Source of the DNA: Lachnospiraceae bacterium UBA1712
GTDB lineage: Bacteria > Bacillota > Clostridia > Lachnospirales > Lachnospiraceae
NCBI GenBank assembly: GCA_002317175.1
Contig: DCJA01000011.1
Span: 1 to 64,000, forward strand
DNA length: 64,000 nucleotides
Reading direction: 5' to 3'
Shown in pieces: positions 44,798-53,465 of the stretch; position 1 is the stretch's first letter, and each line of letters starts with the position of its first letter. A model generated the notes under the pieces. That model was not told the origin of the DNA. It did no database searches and worked only from the letters and a program-made list of their open reading frames with translations. The position numbers were made by a program, and so were the translations under genes.

Positions 44798-45694
44798 ATG
44801 AATAAGTTAAAAGGTATTATATATGTGCTGCTTGCAGGAACTATGTGGGGATGTATGGGATTACTCGTACGTCCCCTTAATAATATGGGCTTACAGTCTA
44901 TGGATATAGTAGGCTTGAGAAGCTATGTAACAGTGTTGTTAACTCTGATCGGGTTACCGCTGTTATGTAAACTGAATAATACTTCTGTTAAGCAGGCAGT
45001 AAGAATTAGATTAAAAGATATATGGGTATTTGTGGGGACAGGAATTATAAGTGTAGTATTTTTTAATTTCTGTTATTTCAATACAATTATTCATACGTCA
45101 CTGTCAGTAGCCGCAATTATGCTGTATACTGCACCGATTTTTGTTATGCTTATCAGCGTTCCAGTGTTTAAGAATAAGCTTAACAGGTACAAGGTTTTTG
45201 CCTTGATACTCGCCTTTGCTGGATGCGGAATAGTAACAGGTGCCTTTATAGGTAAAATGGTTATTGGCATGGCTGGTTTTTTGTTTGGAATAGGCGCAGG
45301 TGTTGGATATGCCCTCTACAGCATATTTGGTAAGCTGGCAGCGGATAAGAAATATAATTCGGTTAGCATAACTCTATACACCTTTATATTTGCCAGTATA
45401 GGAGTTTTGCCATTTATCAATATCAGGCATATTGTAGAGATATTAACTGGCAATGGTGGACTGCTGTATAGTATTCTGCTTATTACTATTACTACATTTT
45501 TGCCTTACATATTCTATACCGCCGGACTTTCGCTTATGGAGCCAGGAAAGGCTGCGATTGTTGCCTGTATAGAGCCTGTAGTAGCTACATTGGTTGGATG
45601 GGTTTCTTTTGGAGAGAAGCCTACAATGATGACAGCTTTAGGTGTAGTATTGGTAATATTTGCGATAATAATTATTAATACCAAAGGTGAATAA
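44798..45694 (+). CDS. EamA/DMT family transporter
   Basis: The 298-residue protein has ten membrane segments in two EamA repeats; the second ends with the characteristic LSLMEPGKAAIVACIEPVVATLVGW (seen as EPGKAAIVACIEPV). Family members export amino acids or other metabolites; the substrate is unknown. It follows the malic enzyme by 27 bases with no terminator, so they are probably co-transcribed. GAAGGA precedes the ATG. Confidence 0.87.
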   Translation: MNKLKGIIYVLLAGTMWGCMGLLVRPLNNMGLQSMDIVGLRSYVTVLLTLIGLPLLCKLNNTSVKQAVRIRLKDIWVFVGTGIISVVFFNFCYFNTIIHTSLSVAAIMLYTAPIFVMLISVPVFKNKLNRYKVFALILAFAGCGIVTGAFIGKMVIGMAGFLFGIGAGVGYALYSIFGKLAADKKYNSVSITLYTFIFASIGVLPFINIRHIVEILTGNGGLLYSILLITITTFLPYIFYTAGLSLMEPGKAAIVACIEPVVATLVGWVSFGEKPTMMTALGVVLVIFAIIIINTKGE

Positions 45695-45706
45695 ATGTGC
45701 TATAAT
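45690..45706 (+). promoter_or_regulatory. Extended -10 promoter of the GGDEF-EAL gene
   Basis: TGC-TATAAT (hexamer 45701-45706) overlaps the end of the EamA gene, about 80 bases before the next start. No good -35 is seen. Confidence 0.5.
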
Positions 45707-45784
45707 TTGGAAAAAGGATAAGATTATTGTGCAGACAGTATAACTGACTCCTTTAGAATTGCAGTATTTGGTTGAGGAATGATA

Positions 45785-47470
45785 ATGACAGATAACGTCA
45801 GAGAACTATTCAACAAATTTGTTGATGCGTTAGTTGGAATCAATGGAATAGAGGAAACCTTTGCAGTTATCAAGACCAGTGGTCAGGAAGTGCTCAAAGA
45901 ATTAGGCGTGGTTAAGTGGAAGTGCATTTATTATACTCTGGTTGATGCTGTCATTAAGGAAGAGATTCGTGCAGAGGATATTTTTATAATTGATGAGTCG
46001 AGAGCTGATTCGCCAACAGTGGTTGAGGCCAAGGATTATCATACTCCTAATGGTGGAAATCTGGGCCTGGAGATGTATCGTATTGAGTCTGATATCTGGA
46101 CAGATGAGATGCGTGAAGATCTTTTGATGGTTATGAATATGATATTTATTGCTTTGGGAAGAGGCCGTGTATATACCTCCTATGAAAAAGCCAACCTGTC
46201 AGACCTTACGACCGGAGCACCTAATCAGATTGCTTTGGTCAGGTTTATTTCCAAGCTTGCTGCAGAGGATAAAAGTCATCTATATGTCGCAGCATTTATG
46301 AATATCAAGAACTTCAGATGGATTAATGATAAATACGGATCTGAAGCTGGAGATGAATATATTAAAGAGTTCAGCCGACGTTGCATGAATCAAATGATAG
46401 AAGAAGAACTGTTTGCTAGGCTGGGCGGAGATAATTTCGTTGCACTTGTAAAAAAAGAGAATCTTATAGATAAAGACGATAAACTTAGGAATATGAGTTT
46501 TTCTCTTAATATTGAAGGTGAAAAAGTCGAGTTTAAACCAAAGGTAAGAGCTGGTTTGTATGCTCTTAACAGAGGCGACGGTATGCATGAAGTGATGCAG
46601 GGCATGAGCACAGCACTTCAATATGCTAGACTGCCTGATTCACTTGATTTTGTCTGGTATCAGCCATATATGGGAGAAAATGGAAAGAAACTTAGAGATT
46701 TACAGGTATCATTTCCTATAGGACTAAAGAATAAAGAATTTGTGGCTTTCTATCAGCCTAAGGTATCCCTTAAGGATCTTAAGCTTTGTGGAGCAGAAGC
46801 GCTTTGCCGATGGGAGAAAAATGGTGAGTTTGTCTCACCTATGGACTTTATTCCTGACCTTGAAGTAGATGGATCTATTATCAAACTTGATTTTTATATG
46901 CTTGAACTGGTTTGTCAGGATATAGCAGATATGGAAGCAAGAGGTATTAACCCTGGTAAGATATCAGTTAACTTCTCTAAGCATCATCTGAATGATAAAA
47001 ATTTTGGTGATAGAATAGTAGCCATAATCGATATGTATGGAATTAAACATGATAATATTGAGATTGAGCTTACTGAGATGTATTCATGCGATGATTTCAC
47101 TATGGTTAAGAAATTTGTTAGCCTAATGAATGAGGCAGGAATTGCTACATCACTTGATGACTTCGGAACAGGATATTCATCACTTAATATGTTAACTTCA
47201 GTGGAAACTGATATTATTAAGATGGATAAATCCTTTATGGATGATCTTGATACAAAGCCGGAAAAACATAGAAGTATGGTTAGAAATATTATCAATATGA
47301 TAAATGAGCTGGGAATGGAATCCTTAGCGGAAGGTGTTGAAAATGTTAAACAGTACGAGCTTCTGAAAAACTGGAATTGTAGTACTGTACAGGGATATCT
47401 CTTTGATAAACCGCTTCCAAAGGAGGAATTTGAAAGGAGAGTGTTAAATCCAGTTTATGCTTCTCCATAG
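45785..47470 (+). CDS. GGDEF-EAL protein, probable c-di-GMP phosphodiesterase
   Basis: The 561-residue soluble protein has an N-terminal sensor-like region (1-135), a GGDEF domain whose active loop is GGDNF (about 213-217), and an EAL domain with the EAL motif at 338-340, metal-ligand segments VNFSKHH, IELTEM and LDDFGTGYSS, and the end signature STVQGYLFDKPL. The degenerate GGDEF loop argues against cyclase activity, while the EAL residues look intact, so c-di-GMP hydrolysis to pGpG is expected. No membrane segment is present. The ATG at 45785 is preferred over 45779 for spacing from GAGGA. Confidence 0.87.
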   Translation: MTDNVRELFNKFVDALVGINGIEETFAVIKTSGQEVLKELGVVKWKCIYYTLVDAVIKEEIRAEDIFIIDESRADSPTVVEAKDYHTPNGGNLGLEMYRIESDIWTDEMREDLLMVMNMIFIALGRGRVYTSYEKANLSDLTTGAPNQIALVRFISKLAAEDKSHLYVAAFMNIKNFRWINDKYGSEAGDEYIKEFSRRCMNQMIEEELFARLGGDNFVALVKKENLIDKDDKLRNMSFSLNIEGEKVEFKPKVRAGLYALNRGDGMHEVMQGMSTALQYARLPDSLDFVWYQPYMGENGKKLRDLQVSFPIGLKNKEFVAFYQPKVSLKDLKLCGAEALCRWEKNGEFVSPMDFIPDLEVDGSIIKLDFYMLELVCQDIADMEARGINPGKISVNFSKHHLNDKNFGDRIVAIIDMYGIKHDNIEIELTEMYSCDDFTMVKKFVSLMNEAGIATSLDDFGTGYSSLNMLTSVETDIIKMDKSFMDDLDTKPEKHRSMVRNIINMINELGMESLAEGVENVKQYELLKNWNCSTVQGYLFDKPLPKEEFERRVLNPVYASP

Positions 47471-47490
47471 GATATACAACATAAGATGTA

Positions 47491-47545
47491 CAAACTAAAA
47501 CCCCTTGTTACTTGGTTGATTTAAATCACAAGTAGCAAGGGGGGT
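47491..47545. terminator. Long terminator hairpin between convergent genes
   Basis: CCCCTTGTTACTTG (47501-47514) pairs with CAAGTAGCAAGGGG (47529-47542), one G-U, with further pairing in the loop. On the minus strand it is followed by TTTTAGTTTG, so it best serves rarA; on the plus strand the U-tract is poor. Confidence 0.75.
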
Positions 47546-47553
47546 TTACATAA
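47543..47553 (+). repeat. GGTTTACATAA motif
   Basis: This copy of the recurring 11-mer directly follows the hairpin between the GGDEF-EAL gene and rarA. Confidence 0.35.
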
Positions 47554-47648
47554 TTGGATACAAAGATTGATTATTCCATTTTAGGAGGAATGAGAATTTT
47601 CCTAAACAGGAACTGGAATATCATTATACATACAAAGCAGGCAACGAA

Positions 47649-48977
47649 CTATTCTTCGGCCTCATCTTTAATGCGTTTCATATGTTCTTTTATCTTAACC
47701 TCATATCCATTGTTGGATGGTCGGTAGAATTCTTTTCCTGATAGTTCATAAGGAAGATACTGCTGCTTGACATAGTTATTCTTATATACATGAGCATATT
47801 TGTAGCCAGTACCATGACCAAGCTTGGCAGCGCCTTTGTAATGGGCATCCTGAAGATGAGTAGGAACTACAAGGTTACCTGTTTCACGAACAGTATTAAC
47901 TGCCTCCTCAATGGCTACACAGCTGGAATTACTCTTTGGTGCAGTAGCTACATACGCAACTGCCTGAGAGAGAATAATGCTTGATTCAGGCCAGCCTATT
48001 CGCTCAACTGCCTGGGCAGCAGCAACAGCCACCTGAAGGGCCTGAGGATCTGCATTACCTACATCTTCACTGGCACAAATCATAATTCTTCTGGCAATAA
48101 ACTTAACATCCTCACCAGACTCAATCATCTTGGCAAGATAGTAGATAGCTGCATCCGGATCAGAGCCTCGCATACTCTTAATAAATGCAGAAATTGTATC
48201 ATAGTGATTATCCCCAGTCTTATCAAAGCGCATTACACGTCTCTGTATACAGTCTTCAATAATTGGAGTAGTAATATGAATAATACCATCCTCAGATTTG
48301 TCAGTAGTCATGATGGCCAGTTCTATAGCGTTGAGCGCATGTCTTGCATCGCCATCACAGATATCAGCCAGTCCGTTAAGGGCATCATCTGTAATCTGGG
48401 CATTGTATATTCCCATACCCTTTTCTTTGTCATTGACTGCTCTGAGTATAAGTGTCTTGATATTATCTATGGAGAGCGGTTTTAATTCAAATACATGGGA
48501 TCTGGATATAAGCGCTCCATTGACCTCAAAATATGGGTTCTCTGTTGTAGCACCAATAAGAATAATAGTTCCATCTTCAACATGTGGAAGAAGATAATCC
48601 TGCTGCGCTTTATTAAAACGGTGAATCTCATCAATAAACAGAATGGTTTTCGTTCCATACATACCCTGATGGTCTTTGGCCTGTGCCACCACTTCCTCCA
48701 TATCCTTCTTGCCAGAGGTAGTAGCATTAATCTGCTTGAAATCACTGCTGGTGGTGTTGGCAATAACCTTGGCTAAGGTAGTCTTACCAGTTCCAGGAGG
48801 ACCATAAAAAATGACAGAACTAAGCTTATCGGCTTTAATGGCACGATAGAGCAGTTTGTCCTTGCCAATGATATGCTCCTGGCCTACAACCTCGTCCAGA
48901 GTAGTAGGGCGAAGTCTTGCAGCTAGCGGAGATTCTTTATCTTTATTCGATTCACGCATAAAATCAAAAAGATCCAT
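47649..48977 (-). CDS. rarA: Replication-associated recombination protein RarA (MgsA)
   Basis: The 442-residue AAA+ ATPase acts at stalled replication forks. It shows SPLAARLRPTTLDEVVGQEH, Walker A FYGPPGTGKTTLAKV, Walker B TILFIDEIHRF, sensor GATTENP, and the C-terminal tetramerisation domain with PSNNGYEVKIKEHMKRI at the end. The start has GAGAGAA upstream. It is monocistronic between convergent and divergent neighbours. Confidence 0.94.
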   Translation of the reverse strand: MDLFDFMRESNKDKESPLAARLRPTTLDEVVGQEHIIGKDKLLYRAIKADKLSSVIFYGPPGTGKTTLAKVIANTTSSDFKQINATTSGKKDMEEVVAQAKDHQGMYGTKTILFIDEIHRFNKAQQDYLLPHVEDGTIILIGATTENPYFEVNGALISRSHVFELKPLSIDNIKTLILRAVNDKEKGMGIYNAQITDDALNGLADICDGDARHALNAIELAIMTTDKSEDGIIHITTPIIEDCIQRRVMRFDKTGDNHYDTISAFIKSMRGSDPDAAIYYLAKMIESGEDVKFIARRIMICASEDVGNADPQALQVAVAAAQAVERIGWPESSIILSQAVAYVATAPKSNSSCVAIEEAVNTVRETGNLVVPTHLQDAHYKGAAKLGHGTGYKYAHVYKNNYVKQQYLPYELSGKEFYRPSNNGYEVKIKEHMKRIKDEAEE

Positions 48978-49051
48978 AGTATTTCTCTCATTTGAACTAA
49001 ATAGATACCCCTATATTCTACCACAAATGCCTATAATAAACATTGCATTTT

Positions 49052-49060
49052 TGCTATAAT
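49052..49060 (+). promoter_or_regulatory. Extended -10 promoter of the DUF3592-maf genes
   Basis: TGC-TATAAT (hexamer 49055-49060) lies 34 bases before the DUF3592 start in the divergent gap with rarA. No good -35 is visible. Confidence 0.5.
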
Positions 49061-49093
49061 GTTTTTGTTATGAATTTATCATAGGAGAGAGAT

Positions 49094-49801
49094 ATGAAAG
49101 CGGATAATAATAAAGTTGAAAAATTGATATTTGCTATTTTTCTGGCATTTGGAATTGTATTTTTTACAATAGGAATAAGCCTTGCACTGGTGCTTGGCAA
49201 TGAGAATAAGAACGATTATGTAGGAGTCATGGCTTCAATTGATGAGATAGAAAAGTGGGGAGATAATCACCATGTCTATGTCAGTTACTTTTACGAAGGT
49301 GAAGAATACAGCCACGTCAAATATAATAGATGGAACTCAGGTATGCGCGAGGGCCAGATTATTGGGGTAATGATTAACCCCAATAATCCAACTAAGTTCT
49401 ATACCGGTAATTTTGGAACCATATTTGGATTAAGTTTTGGAGGATTTGGACTTGTATTTGGGTTAATCGGTGCCATTCCATTAATAATCATTCATAAGAA
49501 AAGAAAGGCTGAGGAGAAACTCAGATCAACGGGAATTAGTTACTGGGGAACCATCGTCAATGTATGGCAAAATAGAAGTGTCAGTTACAATGGCAGACAT
49601 CCTTATAAGCTGGACGTCAAATATGAAGACGAAAGTATAATTACCACCAACAGATTCTTTACCAGTAAGAATGTTTGGTTTCAGGATAATCCAGACAGTT
49701 ATATTGGAAAACAAATCAGAATATTTGTGGATCCAAACAATATGGATAAGTATCTTGTGGATATAGAAAGTGTAGGAAGTGATTACGGATATGGAATGTA
49801 G
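49094..49801 (+). CDS. DUF3592-like membrane protein
   Basis: The 235-residue protein has two membrane segments (about 10-33 and 115-137), each followed by a beta-strand-rich domain that asks for the same fold: VGVMASIDEIEKWG with VMINPNNPTKFY, and WGTIVNVWQNRSV with IFVDPNNMDKYLVD. This duplicated pattern fits DUF3592. Function is unknown. GGAGAGAG precedes the ATG. Its end overlaps the maf start by 11 bases. Confidence 0.8.
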   Translation: MKADNNKVEKLIFAIFLAFGIVFFTIGISLALVLGNENKNDYVGVMASIDEIEKWGDNHHVYVSYFYEGEEYSHVKYNRWNSGMREGQIIGVMINPNNPTKFYTGNFGTIFGLSFGGFGLVFGLIGAIPLIIIHKKRKAEEKLRSTGISYWGTIVNVWQNRSVSYNGRHPYKLDVKYEDESIITTNRFFTSKNVWFQDNPDSYIGKQIRIFVDPNNMDKYLVDIESVGSDYGYGM

Positions 49802-50411
49802 ATATAAGATAATTCTTGCTTCAGCGTCACCGAGAAGAAAACAACTACTCGAACAGATAGGATTTGAATTTGAAGTATGGCCTTCAAGATGTGAGGAGAT
49901 AATCACAAAGACGATTCCTAAAGAGGTGTGTGTTGAATTATCCAAGCAGAAGGCGGTTGATGTAGCCTCTTCAATTAATACATATAATGAGGAACATGCC
50001 GATATTGCACAGCCACAGGATTTGATAATAATTGGTTCGGATACAATAGTTGCTGTAGGAAATGAGATTCTTGGAAAACCGAAGAATGAGCAGGAAGCAA
50101 AGACAATGCTTCGCAAACTGTCTGGTAAAACACATAGTGTGTATACAGGCGTTACATTTGTGTTTATGGCCAGTGATGGAAGAGTTGGCGAATACAGCTT
50201 CTTTGACAAAACTGATGTATCCGTCTATGAGATGTCGGATGATGAAATAGAAGAATATGTTGATACAGGGGATCCACTTGATAAAGCAGGTGCATATGGC
50301 ATTCAGGGATATTTTGCAAAGCACATTAAAGCTATCGAGGGAGATTATTATAATGTGGTAGGTCTTCCAGTAGGAAAGCTATATCACGAGTTGAAAAAGA
50401 TTGTTGGTTGA
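49791..50411 (+). CDS. maf: Maf family nucleotide pyrophosphatase
   Basis: The 206-residue protein has the Maf signature ILASASPRRKQLL, the catalytic acid region IIIGSDTIVAVGNEILGKP, the TGVTFV strand and GDPLDKAGAYGIQG. Maf proteins hydrolyse dTTP/UTP or modified nucleotides and are linked to septation control. Start 49791 (ATG) is chosen; a GTG at 49779 is possible. No good ribosome site is seen, as expected of translational coupling to the overlapping DUF3592 gene. Confidence 0.9.
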   Translation: MECRYKIILASASPRRKQLLEQIGFEFEVWPSRCEEIITKTIPKEVCVELSKQKAVDVASSINTYNEEHADIAQPQDLIIIGSDTIVAVGNEILGKPKNEQEAKTMLRKLSGKTHSVYTGVTFVFMASDGRVGEYSFFDKTDVSVYEMSDDEIEEYVDTGDPLDKAGAYGIQGYFAKHIKAIEGDYYNVVGLPVGKLYHELKKIVG

Positions 50412-50412
50412 T

Positions 50413-50423
50413 AGTTTACATAA
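50413..50423 (+). repeat. AGTTTACATAA motif
   Basis: This copy of the recurring motif lies directly after the maf stop and ahead of the GH115 gene. Confidence 0.35.
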
Positions 50424-50445
50424 AGTGAGACACAAGGGGTTAGAT

Positions 50446-53364
50446 ATGGAATTTAGTATTATAAAAAATGGACTTCCTGCTCAGATTCTGGTGGAAGAGG
50501 ATGCTTTTGAGGGTGTTAAGAGGATTGCAAAGCAGCTTGCAGAGGATATAGAGCTGGTATGCGGACAAAGACCTAAGATAATAACTAGCAAAGATGCTGT
50601 AACCGCTGACAGGGTTATGGTATGTGCTACATTGGACAACAGCCAGTTAATCAGCAGTTTAGCTGCAAATGGTACAATTGACACATCTGTCATAAAAACC
50701 AGGAAAGAAGCATATCAGATTCAAGAGACTGCAATGTCAAAGTTGGGGATTGACCAAGAAGGTCAAGCACTGATTATAACAGGCTCAGACAAGCGAGGAA
50801 GTATATATGGTATGTTTTCAATATCTGAAGCGTGTGGAGTGACGTCACTTGTGTATATGGGAGATGCATTACCAAACAAATCAGATAATGTTATGTTAAC
50901 TAACGCTGTACTTGATAAGGACAGAGCATTAACAAAATTGGATGGAGCTTATGTATCCAAGGAGCCTTCCGTAGAATACAGAGGTTTCTTTATCAATGAT
51001 GAATGGCCTGCATTTGGTAACTGGTGCAATGAACATTTTGGAGGCTTTACTGCAGACTGTTATGAAAAGCTGTTTATATTCTTACTTCGTATGAGAGGTA
51101 ACTTCCTGTGGCCAGCAATGTGGAGTTCTACGTTTTCAGAGGACGGACCTGGTATAGCAAGTGCCAAGCTTGCAGACTGTTTGGGTGTCATTATGGGAAC
51201 TTCTCATCATGAGCCACTATGCAGAGCAGGTGAGGAATGGCAGCACATATATAAGCAGTATGGCGATAATAATGCATGGAACTTTATGGCCAACAGAGAG
51301 GCTATTTCGAAGTTCTGGGAAGATGGAATGCTTAGAAACAAGGATTTTGAGAATCTCATTACCATTGGTATGCGTGGTGAAGCTGATTCGAAGCTGCTTG
51401 GTGAAGACGCAACTATGGCTGATAATATACAGGTTGTAAAGGAAGCTATTCTTGCCCAGCATGAGATATTAAGAAAAACTGTCAACGAGGATTTGTCAAA
51501 GGTACCAAGAGTACTTGCAATCTATAAAGAGGTTGAAGATTATTACTATGGAGATGAGACCTGCGAAGGACTTAAGGACTGGGAAGAACTTAAGGATGTC
51601 ATTTTCCTGTTAAGTGATGATAACTGGGCCAATACAAGAGGCCTTCCTAAGGAGGAAGAGCGTAGTCATCCAGGCGGATATGGTATGTATTATCATTTTG
51701 ATTATCACGGTGGTCCTATCAGCTACGAATGGCAGAATACAAGCAGACTGACAAAGACCTGGGAACAGCTTACTCAGGCATACGAGTATGGAGTAAGAAA
51801 GCAGTGGATTGTCAATGTCGGTGATCTTAAGGGCAATGAATATCCACTTACATATCTTATGGCCCTGGCTTATGATTATGAGACCTGGAGCCAGAAGAAT
51901 ATGGTAGATGTGTTTGTGGAGGAATGGATTGAAAGTCATTTCCACCATGAACTGGATCCAAAGCAGAAGACGAGACTCAAAGTCCTTATGGAGGGTGTAA
52001 CCCGTTATAACATATTGAGAAAGCCAGAGGCCTTGAATAGTCAGGTCTATAACCCTGTTAATTACAGGGAAGCCCAAAAAGTTGTGGCAGAAGCTCGAAA
52101 ACTCCTGGCTATAGCCGAGAGTCTGCACTATGAACTGACAGGCAACTGCAAGCGCGCATTTGACAGTCTTTTCTATTACCAGATGGCAGGAAGTATGAAC
52201 ATATTGCTCATGCAGACTGAGGCGGGCATTGGTGAATTCCTGGCAAAGAACAGAAGTCTTGCTGCGAATATATATGCAGACCTGGTGGAAAAGAGAATCA
52301 ACAGTATTCAGACTCTGATTGATGAATATAATGAGATGCTGGATAGTAAATGGAAGCACATGCTGGATTCTGGATTCACTGGTTTTAGAAGCTGGGATGA
52401 TTATGACTGGGGCTATCCAGTTATTACAAGAGTTAAGCCTATTCACAAGGCTAAGATTATGATTGGTTTTGCAGGGGATAACCGCTTCCATCTGGGAGCC
52501 CATTGGCAGGATGGAAAGCCGATTAGCAACAACGATATGCTTAGAGCTGATGTCAATAGTGCAGTTATATATCTGGACAGCAGAGGTGATGTTGATTTTA
52601 GCTATGAAGCTAAGTCAGATAAATCATGGATCAGTTTTGAACCTGCATCAGGCAAGGTTAATGCTACAGAATATCCAAGAGCCATGATAAAGGTAATATG
52701 TGATAAGAGTAAGCTTGGCCAGGAGGAAACAGCGCTCATCAATGTTGATGTAAAGTTTGCAGATGGCAGTTCTACTATTGGTAAGCTGGCTGTTAGTGCT
52801 GCTCCAGCTTTAGATGGACCTGAGGGTTATTTCATGGAGCATAATGGAATCATCAGCATGGACGCCTGTCATTATAAGGAAGCAGTAACTGTAGATGGGG
52901 CATGCTATGACAGAGTAAAATACCTTGGAAGAATGCGTGGCGCAGTTAAATGCTTCCCTTCTACAGCAGATTTCTGCAAAAAAACAGAGGCACCTTCAAT
53001 AAGATATGATTTGTTCTCGCAAAAAGGAGGTAGCTATAACATAGAGATAGACATTCTGGCAAGAAATCCAGTGGTAATGGGACAGGATATGTTATTGGCT
53101 GTTGCAGTGGATGATGGCGAAAAGGTATATCTTAATGCAGTTGATAAAGACTTTTATGCGGGTCATACCTGCCCACAGTGGTGCATGGGAGTATTGGATA
53201 ACGTTAGAAGAATTACAGCACAGATAGAATTAAAGGAAGGTAAAAACAGTCTCTATGTATATGCGCAGAGCCCAAATGTGTCATTTGACAAAATTGTTGT
53301 CTACAGAGCTGATGTTGAACTTCCACAGAGTTATCTGGGACCAGTTAACAGCTACATTTTATAA
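50446..53364 (+). CDS. GH115 alpha-glucuronidase-like enzyme
   Basis: The 972-residue protein matches GH115 from end to end: an N-terminal alpha/beta domain with ITGSDKRGSIYGMF, the barrel start VEYRGFFINDEWPAFGNW, NFLWPAMWSSTF, GVIMGTSHHEPL, SDDNWANTRGLP, the YHFDYHGGPISYEW segment, and C-terminal beta domains. GH115 enzymes remove (4-O-methyl)glucuronic acid from xylan and xylo-oligosaccharides. No signal peptide is present, so it works on imported fragments, in line with the cytoplasmic GH43 and esterase elsewhere in the window. AAGGGG precedes the ATG at 50446; a start at 50401 lacks a site. Confidence 0.92.
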   Translation: MEFSIIKNGLPAQILVEEDAFEGVKRIAKQLAEDIELVCGQRPKIITSKDAVTADRVMVCATLDNSQLISSLAANGTIDTSVIKTRKEAYQIQETAMSKLGIDQEGQALIITGSDKRGSIYGMFSISEACGVTSLVYMGDALPNKSDNVMLTNAVLDKDRALTKLDGAYVSKEPSVEYRGFFINDEWPAFGNWCNEHFGGFTADCYEKLFIFLLRMRGNFLWPAMWSSTFSEDGPGIASAKLADCLGVIMGTSHHEPLCRAGEEWQHIYKQYGDNNAWNFMANREAISKFWEDGMLRNKDFENLITIGMRGEADSKLLGEDATMADNIQVVKEAILAQHEILRKTVNEDLSKVPRVLAIYKEVEDYYYGDETCEGLKDWEELKDVIFLLSDDNWANTRGLPKEEERSHPGGYGMYYHFDYHGGPISYEWQNTSRLTKTWEQLTQAYEYGVRKQWIVNVGDLKGNEYPLTYLMALAYDYETWSQKNMVDVFVEEWIESHFHHELDPKQKTRLKVLMEGVTRYNILRKPEALNSQVYNPVNYREAQKVVAEARKLLAIAESLHYELTGNCKRAFDSLFYYQMAGSMNILLMQTEAGIGEFLAKNRSLAANIYADLVEKRINSIQTLIDEYNEMLDSKWKHMLDSGFTGFRSWDDYDWGYPVITRVKPIHKAKIMIGFAGDNRFHLGAHWQDGKPISNNDMLRADVNSAVIYLDSRGDVDFSYEAKSDKSWISFEPASGKVNATEYPRAMIKVICDKSKLGQEETALINVDVKFADGSSTIGKLAVSAAPALDGPEGYFMEHNGIISMDACHYKEAVTVDGACYDRVKYLGRMRGAVKCFPSTADFCKKTEAPSIRYDLFSQKGGSYNIEIDILARNPVVMGQDMLLAVAVDDGEKVYLNAVDKDFYAGHTCPQWCMGVLDNVRRITAQIELKEGKNSLYVYAQSPNVSFDKIVVYRADVELPQSYLGPVNSYIL

Positions 53365-53412
53365 ACAGTTTAGATTTATTTTCAAATCTCTTAATTGATA
53401 TAAGTTTTGAGA

Positions 53413-53446
53413 GTGGTATATTGAAAACGAAAGAAAGATATACCAC
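53413..53446 (+). promoter_or_regulatory. Inverted repeat in the clpB leader
   Basis: GTGGTATAT (53413-53421) and ATATACCAC (53438-53446) are perfect complements 16 bases apart, just ahead of the ribosome site AGGGGGTGA. It is neither a CIRCE element nor a CtsR heptamer repeat. It could be an operator or a leader hairpin. Confidence 0.5.
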
Positions 53447-53465
53447 AAAAAGGGGGTGAAGATCC

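Noticed and set aside
51610..52503. 297-codon open frame on the minus strand opposite the GH115 gene
   Set aside because: It lies wholly inside a well-matched gene, has no ribosome site or family features, and arises from the AT-rich codon pattern of the plus strand.
53385..53402. Terminator after the GH115 gene (AGATTT/AAATCT)
   Set aside because: The stem is only 6 A-T-rich pairs and no T run follows.
53365..53465. CIRCE or CtsR operator before clpB
   Set aside because: Neither TTAGCACTC-N9-GAGTGCTAA nor the tandem GGTCAAA heptamer is present; only an unrelated dyad is.
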